A stretch of DNA of 16,744 nt from Treponema sp. GTDB taxonomy: Bacteria > Spirochaetota > Spirochaetia > Treponematales > Treponemataceae. Shown piece after piece: positions 6,692 through 13,500 of the stretch. The notes under the pieces are model-generated. The model was not told the origin of the DNA. It made no database searches and worked only from the letters and a program-made list of their open reading frames with translations. A program made the translations under genes and the position numbers. How positions within the stretch are numbered: position 1 is the stretch's first letter; every line of letters begins with the position of its first letter. The DNA lies in NCBI GenBank assembly GCA_016293645.1, contig JAEDDW010000040.1, forward strand, positions 1 to 16,744. Direction: 5' to 3'.

Positions 6692-9424
6692 ATGAAAGCT
6701 ATCGAACTCGAAAAAGCTTACAACCCTAAGGATTTTGAAGACAGAATCTACAATCAGTGGGTTGATTCAGGCTGTTTTAAACCAGCTTCTGATGAAAAAT
6801 CACCATTACACGCATCTTACCTTTCAAAAAGCAAGAATTCAGCAGTCTCTAAATATACAGTCGTCATTCCTCCACCAAACGTCACAGGTGTCCTTCACAT
6901 GGGACACGGACTCAACAACACACTCCAGGACATCGTAGTACGCTACCACAGAATGAAAGGAGACAATACTCTCTGGGTTCCTGGAACTGACCACGCAGGT
7001 ATCGCGACACAGAATGTTGTTGAACGCCAGCTCAAGAAGGAAGGACTCACACGCAACGACCTTGGACGCGAAAAGTTCATCGAACGTACATGGAAGGTAA
7101 AGGAAGACCACCACGCAACAATCGTTAAGCAGCAGCGCAAGCTTGGCAACAGCGTAGACTGGGACCGTGAACGCTTTACTTATGACGAAGGTCTTTCAAA
7201 GGCAGTCCGCGATGTTTTCGTAACACTTTATGAACGCGGCCTTATGTACAAGGGACAGCGCCTTGTAAACTGGTGTCCTCGCTGTGGTACTGCCCTTGCT
7301 GATGATGAAGTTGACCATGAAGACACACAGGGTGCGATGTACCACCTTTACTACGAATACGCAGACGGAAGCGGAAAGATTGAAGTTGCAACAACTCGTC
7401 CTGAAACTTTCTTTGGTGATACGGCAGTTGCAGTAAACCCAAGCGATGAACGTTACACGACCCTTGTCGGAAAGAAACTCAAACTTCCTATTACAGGAAA
7501 AGAAATTCCAATCATTGCCGACGACTATGTAGACAAGGAATTCGGAACAGGTATGGTAAAGATTACTCCAGCCCACGACCCTAACGACTGGGAAGTTGGT
7601 AAGAGACACAACCTTGAAGTAATCAACCTCCTTACTCCAGACGGAAAGCTCAACGAAAACGTTCCTGAAAAATACCGCGGACTCAAGCCGGAACAGGCAC
7701 GCAAGCTCGTAATCGAAGACCTTACAGAAGCAGGCCTTTTCAAGGGCGAAGAAAAAATGAACCACTCAGTCGGTCACTGTTACCGCTGTAAGACTGTAGT
7801 TGAACCATATTTGTCGTATCAGTGGTTCGTAAAGATGAAGCCGATGGCAGACAAGGCACTTGCCGCATGGAAAAACGGAGAAATCCAGTTCTTCCCTAAG
7901 AAGTGGGAAAACACATACGAACACTGGCTCACAAACATCCGTGACTGGTGTGTAAGCCGCCAGATCTGGTGGGGACACAGAATTCCTGCATGGTATTGTG
8001 AATGTGGCGAGACAATCGTAAGCCGCGAAGATCCTGAATGCTGTCCAAAGTGCGGAAGCAAAAACCTCAAGCAGGATGCTGATGTTCTCGACACATGGTT
8101 CTCTTCATGGCTCTGGCCTTTCTCTACACTTGGATGGCCACAGGAAACAGAAGACCTTGCAACCTTCTATCCTACAACAGCCCTTGTCACAGCATACGAC
8201 ATCATCTTCTTCTGGGTAAGCCGCATGATCATGGCAGGCCTTGAATTCACAGGCAAGGCTCCATTCCATGACATCTACATCCACGGTCTCGTTCGCGACA
8301 AACAGGGACGCAAGATGTCAAAGTCCCTCGGAAACGGAATCGATCCTCTTGAAATTATCGACATGTACGGTGCAGACGCCCTCAAGTTCACACTCAGCTA
8401 CATGTGCGCACAGGGACAGGACGTTCTCGTAGACAAGGATTCATTCAAGATGGGATCAAAGTTCTGCAACAAGGTATGGAACGCTTCCCGCTACATCCTT
8501 GGAAATCTTGAAGGACGCACACTCATTCCTGTGACAGACGCAGACCTTACGGAACTTGACAAGTGGATCTACACAAGACTCGACAATGCAGTCTCCCTTG
8601 CAAAGGACGCATTTGAAGCATACCGCTACAACGACGGAGCAAGCGCAATCTATGAATACTTCTGGAACGATCTTTGCGACTGGTATGTTGAGGCAACAAA
8701 GCTTTCGTTCAAGAACGGCGATGAAAAGGAAAAGGACCGCGCGGTTTCAGTTCTTCTCAACGTACTTGAAGAATCTCTCCGCCTCATGCACCCATACATT
8801 CCGTTTGTAACAGAAGAAATCTGGTCAAAACTTCCGCTTGCAGAAATCATCGAAAACCGCAGAAAGGCCGGCTCACAGAACGTAATCACAAACAGTGAAT
8901 ACAACGGACTTCTTGTTGACGCTCCATATCCTGAGGTTACAGAAGCACGCAAAAATGCGGAAGTAAGCGCAAGATTCGACGTACTCAAGGAACTCATCCG
9001 CAACATCCGCGGACTCCGTACAGAATGTGGAATCGACCCTGCACTCAAGATAAGCATCGCAATCAAGATTGAAAGCGGAACAAATGCTGAAGTAATCAAG
9101 GAAAAGACCGACATGATCCAGCTTCTTGCCGGAATCAAGTCCATTGAATTTGTCGATGCAAACCCGTCAAAGTCAATCGGTACAGTCGGAACAGGTTACG
9201 AAGCATTCCTCCTTGTTGACGAAAACATCAACATCGAACAGCTTGCAGCAAAGTTCAGGAAGGACATCGATTGGGAAAAGGAAAACGTACGCCGCAGCGA
9301 AAACAAGCTTAACGGCAAATTCGCAGAGCATGCCCCTGCAGAACTTGTTCAGGCAGAACGCGACGCCCTTGAAGTTGCAAAGAGCAAGATTGAAAAGCTT
9401 GAAGGCTACCTTCGTAATTTATAA
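6692..9424 (+). CDS. valS: Valyl-tRNA synthetase
   Basis: A 910-residue class I aminoacyl-tRNA synthetase that charges tRNA-Val with valine and edits misactivated threonine; cytoplasmic and essential. The HIGH motif is HMGH at 69-72, inside PPPNVTGVLHMGHGLN. KMSKS is at 541-545. The CP1 editing region is present (TRPETFFGDTAVAVNP). Cysteine pairs at C195/C198 and at C436/C438 with C451/C454 look like zinc-ribbon ligands. The anticodon-binding domain and the C-terminal coiled coil (about 850-910, rich in K and E) are complete, and total length is normal. The start has a good Shine-Dalgarno AGAGGA and its own strong promoter. Codon use is more uniform than in neighbouring genes, as expected for high expression. 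Confidence 0.98.
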   Translation: MKAIELEKAYNPKDFEDRIYNQWVDSGCFKPASDEKSPLHASYLSKSKNSAVSKYTVVIPPPNVTGVLHMGHGLNNTLQDIVVRYHRMKGDNTLWVPGTDHAGIATQNVVERQLKKEGLTRNDLGREKFIERTWKVKEDHHATIVKQQRKLGNSVDWDRERFTYDEGLSKAVRDVFVTLYERGLMYKGQRLVNWCPRCGTALADDEVDHEDTQGAMYHLYYEYADGSGKIEVATTRPETFFGDTAVAVNPSDERYTTLVGKKLKLPITGKEIPIIADDYVDKEFGTGMVKITPAHDPNDWEVGKRHNLEVINLLTPDGKLNENVPEKYRGLKPEQARKLVIEDLTEAGLFKGEEKMNHSVGHCYRCKTVVEPYLSYQWFVKMKPMADKALAAWKNGEIQFFPKKWENTYEHWLTNIRDWCVSRQIWWGHRIPAWYCECGETIVSREDPECCPKCGSKNLKQDADVLDTWFSSWLWPFSTLGWPQETEDLATFYPTTALVTAYDIIFFWVSRMIMAGLEFTGKAPFHDIYIHGLVRDKQGRKMSKSLGNGIDPLEIIDMYGADALKFTLSYMCAQGQDVLVDKDSFKMGSKFCNKVWNASRYILGNLEGRTLIPVTDADLTELDKWIYTRLDNAVSLAKDAFEAYRYNDGASAIYEYFWNDLCDWYVEATKLSFKNGDEKEKDRAVSVLLNVLEESLRLMHPYIPFVTEEIWSKLPLAEIIENRRKAGSQNVITNSEYNGLLVDAPYPEVTEARKNAEVSARFDVLKELIRNIRGLRTECGIDPALKISIAIKIESGTNAEVIKEKTDMIQLLAGIKSIEFVDANPSKSIGTVGTGYEAFLLVDENINIEQLAAKFRKDIDWEKENVRRSENKLNGKFAEHAPAELVQAERDALEVAKSKIEKLEGYLRNL

Positions 9425-9427
9425 TTT

Positions 9428-9522
9428 ATAATTCATAATTTAAGGATGGTAATTCTGATTTTTGGGTATATAATAACTATAGTCATTCAATTACGAATTA
9501 CGCATTCCTAATTATGAATTAT
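9428..9522. repeat. AT-rich inverted repeat between valS and the HD hydrolase
   Basis: ATAATTCATAATT (9428-9440) and AATTATGAATTAT (9510-9522) are perfect 13-bp inverted repeats, starting 4 bp after the valS stop. The enclosed sequence includes AATTACGAATTACG and a TATAAT at 9469-9474 without a matching -35. It may be a dispersed AT-rich repeat carrying a weak promoter, or a terminator-like hairpin for valS. Confidence 0.5.
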
Positions 9523-9539
9523 TTAACGGGGGCTTGAAT

Positions 9540-10160
9540 ATGGCTAAATATGAAATGGCAACTGAAAAACCTGAAAAAATGGACACGGACAGAATGCTTC
9601 AGCTTTCAAACATTTCATTCGCGCCATACATCCAGCTTTCAACAATGCTGATCGGCAAACAGCGCCACGCAGGCGGAAACATGTTCCGTCATCAGATTGA
9701 TACCATGGGAATACTCATGGACTACGGATACATCGATTCCGTGCTTCTCAAGGCAAGCGTAGTTCACGACACGGTGGAAGACATTCCTGACTTTGACGAA
9801 AATCTCATTTTAAATGCGGATTCAGACGGAAAGGATGTTCTTTCACTGGTGCTTGAAGTCACAAAACGTGAAGGTGAAAAGAAAGATGAATTCTTAAAGC
9901 GCATAATCAACTACGGTTCGCAGAAAGCAAAGCTCCTTAAATGCGCCGACAGAATCAGCAACATGATCAGCCTTGGCTTTGTAACCGACTCCAAATTCAT
10001 AGAACGATATTGCAACGAAACGGAATTCTATATCCTTCCAATCGCAATCGAAGTAGACTACAACATGTACCAGGAACTGATTTCACTCATCATGACACGT
10101 CGTCAGTTTCTAGAAGAGACAAACTACTTTGACAAAAAGGCAAAAGAAAACATCAGCTAG
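9540..10160 (+). CDS. Single-domain HD hydrolase resembling the SpoT/MESH1 ppGpp hydrolase domain
   Basis: A 206-residue soluble protein matching the hydrolase half of RelA/SpoT enzymes, which remove pyrophosphate from (p)ppGpp using manganese. Visible HD-domain residues are H51 in the KQRHAGGNMFRH segment (equivalent to QxRxxGxPYxxHP), H76-D77 in VVHDTVED, E80-D81, and D137-R-x-x-N141 in LLKCADRISNM, the counterpart of KLADRxxN. No synthetase, TGS or ACT domain is present, so it would be a stand-alone hydrolase of the small-alarmone type. Divergence outside the motifs means another nucleotide could be the substrate. The ATG at 9540 follows GGGGG (9528-9532) at 7-base spacing; a TTG at 9534 is less likely. 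It lies 115 bp after valS on the same strand, and its stop overlaps the convergent AlkD-like gene by 4 bp. Confidence 0.75.
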   Translation: MAKYEMATEKPEKMDTDRMLQLSNISFAPYIQLSTMLIGKQRHAGGNMFRHQIDTMGILMDYGYIDSVLLKASVVHDTVEDIPDFDENLILNADSDGKDVLSLVLEVTKREGEKKDEFLKRIINYGSQKAKLLKCADRISNMISLGFVTDSKFIERYCNETEFYILPIAIEVDYNMYQELISLIMTRRQFLEETNYFDKKAKENIS

Positions 10161-10846
10161 TTTATCTTTAAGCCAGCAAGGTATTCCTTGTGCTCATCCG
10201 ACACGCGGAAACTTTCCCTTGCTTTCTGAATTGTCTTGTTGTGCACCCACACACTTAATTTCTTACCTTCAATGATCTTCACGGCATCATCCCATTGTTT
10301 TGCCAGTGCCGTCGCAAAATACCAGGCCTGCATCATATTTACGTAATATTCTTCGCTCCGTATTTTTGCAACCACATCAAGATATTTACTGTCATATTCA
10401 TCATCAAGAAAATAAGTCATGAAAGTATCGATTCCATAGCGCAGCGTATATGTCTCGGAACTTTTGATCCACACCTTTGCCCGCCTAAGGATATCATCCG
10501 TATGCTTTTTAAAGACTTTCGGATGGCACGTATCGCAGACAGCCCAGTTGTCTATGTAAGGCAGAAATTTTTCAAACTGAACGATGCACTCGTCGTAGTC
10601 CTTGATGAGTTCAATTAAAAACGAATGGATGAAATTTTCTTCCATATATTTATGGGGAACCGACTCAAGGAACCCTTGCACATCATACTCTTCCCTGGAT
10701 ACATTGAGTTCCTTAGCCAGGGCCCTCAATTTTGGAACTCTTATGCCGATGATCGTATCTTTATCAGTGGCAGGGTTCAGTTTTTCCTGAAATTTTTTGT
10801 ATTCACTGTCTTTAAGTTCAAAAAGTCTTTTCTGGATTTTAGTCAT
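10157..10846 (-). CDS. AlkD-like DNA alkylation repair protein
   Basis: A 229-residue all-helical HEAT-like repeat protein of the DNA alkylation repair (AlkD) family, which excises alkylated purines such as 7-methylguanine or 3-methyladenine. Diagnostic segments are IGIRVPKLRALAKEL near the N-terminus, NWAVCDTC in the middle, LRYGIDTFM, the acidic/aromatic EEYYVNMMQAWYFATALAKQWD, and the C-terminal HNKTIQKARESFRV. Length is typical (about 230). It matches the branch seen in Firmicutes and spirochaetes more than Bacillus cereus AlkD itself, and glycosylase activity is inferred. I chose the ATG at 10846 because GGAG lies six bases upstream; an in-frame ATG at 10858 has no ribosome-binding site. 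It is convergent with the HD hydrolase, the two stop codons sharing a CTAG. Confidence 0.85.
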   Translation of the reverse strand: MTKIQKRLFELKDSEYKKFQEKLNPATDKDTIIGIRVPKLRALAKELNVSREEYDVQGFLESVPHKYMEENFIHSFLIELIKDYDECIVQFEKFLPYIDNWAVCDTCHPKVFKKHTDDILRRAKVWIKSSETYTLRYGIDTFMTYFLDDEYDSKYLDVVAKIRSEEYYVNMMQAWYFATALAKQWDDAVKIIEGKKLSVWVHNKTIQKARESFRVSDEHKEYLAGLKIN

Positions 10847-10921
10847 CATCGTCTCCATTTAAAAATCATACCATGATTCATTGACGATAATAATATAATC
10901 TGCCATCCTACAGCAATGCAA

Positions 10922-11053
10922 TGGTTGCTTTACGCAGTCCGCAGCATTGCTTTGCGCAGTCCGCAAGATTGCCAAGCGCAGCCCGCAGGGTTGCTTTACG
11001 CAGTCTGCAGGGTTGCTTTACGTAGTCCGCAGGGTTGCTTTACGCAGTCCGCA
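10922..11053. repeat. 22-bp tandem repeat array, six units
   Basis: Six consecutive 22-bp units begin at 10922, 10944, 10966, 10988, 11010 and 11032. The core is GGTTGCTTTACGCAGTC followed by YGCA. The first three units are diverged and the last three nearly identical. There are no spacers, so it is not a CRISPR. The period is not a multiple of three and the open frames across it are low-complexity artefacts. The unit resembles the left arm of the palindrome that follows (15 of 22 positions). Confidence 0.9.
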
Positions 11054-11162
11054 GGGTTGCTGAGCGCAGTCGAAGTAACACTGCATTTCAACTTCCTCGA
11101 TTTACATTTTCTATCGGACCCTTCGACAGGCTCAGGGATCCTTTTCGGGCTCAGGGATCCTA
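11054..11162. repeat. Palindromic element copy A
   Basis: The left arm CTGAGCGCAGTCGAAG (11060-11075) pairs with CTTCGACAGGCTCAG (11121-11135), with one gap and two mismatches, around a loop of about 45 nt. The right arm continues into one 19-bp unit (11127-11145) and a partial second. Copy B repeats the same 108-bp stretch 185 bp downstream with one visible substitution. Confidence 0.8.
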
Positions 11163-11172
11163 GGCTGCTGCA

Positions 11173-11238
11173 GGGTTGCTTTACGCAGTCTGCAGGGTTG
11201 CTTTACGCAGTCTGCAGGGTTGCTTTATGCAGTCTGCA
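11173..11238. repeat. Second 22-bp tandem array, three units
   Basis: Units at 11173, 11195 and 11217 are identical to each other except for one C/T difference in the third. They match units 4-6 of the first array and directly precede palindrome copy B. Confidence 0.9.
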
Positions 11239-11387
11239 GGGTTGCTGAGCGCAGTCGAAGTAACACTGCATTTCAACTTCCTCGATTTACATTTTCTACC
11301 GGACCCTTCGACAGGCTCAGGGATCCTTTTCGGGCTCAGGGATCCTTTTCGGGCTCAGGGATCCTTTTCGGGCTCAGGGATCCTGGG
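11239..11387. repeat. Palindromic element copy B with expanded 19-bp repeats
   Basis: The left arm is at 11245-11260 and the right arm at 11306-11320. The right arm leads into 19-bp units CGGGCTCAGGGATCCTTTT at 11331 and 11350, preceded by a variant at 11312 and followed by a partial unit at 11369-11387. The array ends 11 bp from the stop codon of the first lipoprotein gene. No gene is credible anywhere in 10859-11398. Confidence 0.85.
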
Positions 11388-11398
11388 CGGACTAGCAA

Positions 11399-13351
11399 TT
11401 AACTTGCGTTGAGAGTTATCGGTCCCAGGAATTTTCTGTAGCCTGAATATTCAAAAGTAATTGTCATCTCATACTCTCCGGCACTTTTTACACCACAGTT
11501 GAATACAGTCCTTGATCCAAGGCCCGCGATGTCGTCTCCCGAATATTCATAATTTCTCACGGAACCGGTCGCAATACTTTTCACCGACACCTTGATCGAG
11601 TCGAATTTAAAAGATGGATTTACCAGAGCATCACCAACGCTCGAAGGCACTGTCACACCGAGAGTAAAACCAAGTCCCACAGGATAAGTATTTACACCAT
11701 TCGTCAAAGTCGTTGAATTGATATCTATCCAGATGTTTTCCGGAGTCATGGCAGCAAGCTTTTCCATGGTCATGAAAGACGTATCATCATAGGAAGCGTA
11801 CAGAGAAATATTTCTACAGGAATCCAGGTACAGTTCAGACGGAATGCGTTTCTTTTCCATTGCGACGATACCATCCATGTACCAGCAGACAAGAGGTTTG
11901 GAATTCTTTGAAAGCCCAAGTTCACTGTAGCCTTTGAAACTGACGGACACCGGGGAACCTGAGACAACGCCATAATATTCAACGATGGTTGAAAGTGACG
12001 GTTGAGTTCCGGCGGAACCATCCCAATCCTTGTACCATGTACCACCAGTCATATTGTAAAGTACACGATGAAGGTTGATCACATTTGCCTTGTCACCCAG
12101 CATGTTCTTAAAAAGCGATGGAGTAACATTGACCTTTGCAGGTACAGGCAATGAGTCTGCTATCTGGCAGTCACACCAGTCGGAATATCCGCTGGAATTC
12201 ACAGCTCTGATTCTGGCAGTCCAGATTTTTTCCATCGGAAGACGAAGAACCACTTCCTTTGCGTTGGCTGAAAGAGATCCCTGGGAATAAACTTCTCCAT
12301 CGCCGATTACAGATGAATCATAATAGATGCGCTGAGGAGTGCTGTCTGGCTCCTGGTCGTAAAGCTCAATCTGGAAAGTCTTTTCATTTGTTGAATTGTC
12401 AGTCCAATAGAAATAGGCATCATAGAATCCGCTGATCTTGTCTACGGAAGCAGAGTCATAGCACACCTTGAAATCAGAAGGTGCATCCGGAACTCTATCG
12501 AGAATGCATGGAATTTTTATCTCAGCCTTTGTCGTAGTTCCCGATTCAACATAGACAAGATCGCTCCATACATGATCTATACCGGTGCTTCTGTTTATGA
12601 AAGATACGGTCAGATTGTAATAGCCTGGATTCAGTTTTGTGGAATAGAGATCACCCACACCAAAGCTGTAGGCACTGGTTGACGAAAGTTCACCGCTTGA
12701 AACCCCGGTCTTTTTTGTTGTCGTACCAGTCGTATAGCTGATTACATTTCCACTGGCAGGATTGGTCAATGAAATATCAGCCTCAAGGGAAGGAGAAATG
12801 TCAGTCATATCCCAGCCGTCAAGAAGAAGCTTGAGATTTATGTAGCCTGTACCGGTAAGTCCGACAGATGAAAGCTTGAAATAGACAGCCGACGCATATT
12901 TTGTCATGTCCGCAACAGCAACAGCGTACAAAGCGGCAGAAGTGAATGCTGAATTATAGGAAACCGGAACATAATCTCCCACGCAGGCAAAAAGTGTAAG
13001 AACCCAGCTGTATGGCTCAAGGGGAAGATTGAAATAGCCGGAACCATCAGGCGTTACCCGAGTAGGACCGAATTCACGGCCATTGGAAGATTTTCCGTAG
13101 ATGTAGAATTTCACGTTCTCATCATCCACTTTCCACTGCTCTGGCAAAATGGATCTTACACCATCTTCTGTGTAAGTTATAGTTGAATTATAGTTTTCAA
13201 TACCTGCACGGAGACTTCTGGACTCTTCTCTTGAACCACCGCTCAATGAAACTGTCGCGTCTGCAGAATGCTGGCAACCGGTGAAAGCTAAAGAAAAAAT
13301 GACAAATGAAAGGAAAATGGAACGACAGAAAAACTTTTTTAGATTCATCAT
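11399..13351 (-). CDS. Large lipoprotein with fibronectin III-like module (paralogue 1)
   Basis: A 650-residue exported lipoprotein of unknown function. A basic start and hydrophobic stretch end in the lipobox LAFTGC, so C26 would be lipidated. Residues about 50-282 are a beta-rich module shared with the next lipoprotein: ENY...RSILP, YIYGKSSNG, LPLEPYSWVLTLFA, FKLSSVGLTGTG, LLLDGW, and NPGYYNLTVSF. Residues 287-398 look like a fibronectin type III fold (VPDAPSDF, YFYWTDNSTNEKTFQIEL, TARIRAVNSSGYSDWC). The remaining 250 residues include TGGTWY and, near the end, KFDSIKVSV, echoed in the paralogue. No catalytic motif is visible; carbohydrate or host-surface binding is only a guess. The ATG at 13351 lies 11 bases after GGAGG. 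It lies 149 bp downstream of the paralogue on the same strand. Confidence 0.8.
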   Translation of the reverse strand: MMNLKKFFCRSIFLSFVIFSLAFTGCQHSADATVSLSGGSREESRSLRAGIENYNSTITYTEDGVRSILPEQWKVDDENVKFYIYGKSSNGREFGPTRVTPDGSGYFNLPLEPYSWVLTLFACVGDYVPVSYNSAFTSAALYAVAVADMTKYASAVYFKLSSVGLTGTGYINLKLLLDGWDMTDISPSLEADISLTNPASGNVISYTTGTTTKKTGVSSGELSSTSAYSFGVGDLYSTKLNPGYYNLTVSFINRSTGIDHVWSDLVYVESGTTTKAEIKIPCILDRVPDAPSDFKVCYDSASVDKISGFYDAYFYWTDNSTNEKTFQIELYDQEPDSTPQRIYYDSSVIGDGEVYSQGSLSANAKEVVLRLPMEKIWTARIRAVNSSGYSDWCDCQIADSLPVPAKVNVTPSLFKNMLGDKANVINLHRVLYNMTGGTWYKDWDGSAGTQPSLSTIVEYYGVVSGSPVSVSFKGYSELGLSKNSKPLVCWYMDGIVAMEKKRIPSELYLDSCRNISLYASYDDTSFMTMEKLAAMTPENIWIDINSTTLTNGVNTYPVGLGFTLGVTVPSSVGDALVNPSFKFDSIKVSVKSIATGSVRNYEYSGDDIAGLGSRTVFNCGVKSAGEYEMTITFEYSGYRKFLGPITLNAS

Positions 13352-13388
13352 CTTTTCTTTAACCTCCGCATATCAAGATTTTTAATTG

Positions 13389-13472
13389 AAAAAAAACTGA
13401 ACGGAGAATGTCCATAAAGCCTTCAATCTGCCACACCGGATAAAACCCGGCATGACATGACCTTATGGACAT
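13389..13472 (-). terminator. Palindromic element with T-run between the lipoprotein genes
   Basis: ATGTCCATAA (13408-13417) and TTATGGACAT (13463-13472) are perfect 10-bp inverted repeats. They enclose CCGGATAAAACCCGG, a CCGG-to-CCGG core of a type seen dispersed in many bacteria. Read on the minus strand, downstream of the 748-residue lipoprotein gene, the hairpin is followed within 12 bases by eight Ts (13389-13396). It may therefore work as a terminator, or attenuate readthrough into the next lipoprotein gene. Confidence 0.5.
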
Positions 13473-13500
13473 CTCTGACAGTAAATATTACTGATAATTA

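Noticed and set aside
7196..7765. Long minus-strand open frame of 189 codons inside valS
   Set aside because: It is a shadow of the valS reading frame; ValRS is conserved across this stretch and the antisense peptide looks like no protein.
10922..11238. CRISPR array
   Set aside because: Repeats of 22 bp are directly adjacent with no unique spacers, and no cas gene is nearby.
10916..11412. Repetitive coding genes on the plus strand (110, 78 and 60 codons)
   Set aside because: The frames exist because the 22-bp and 19-bp repeats lack stops in several frames; no ribosome-binding site and no family resemblance.
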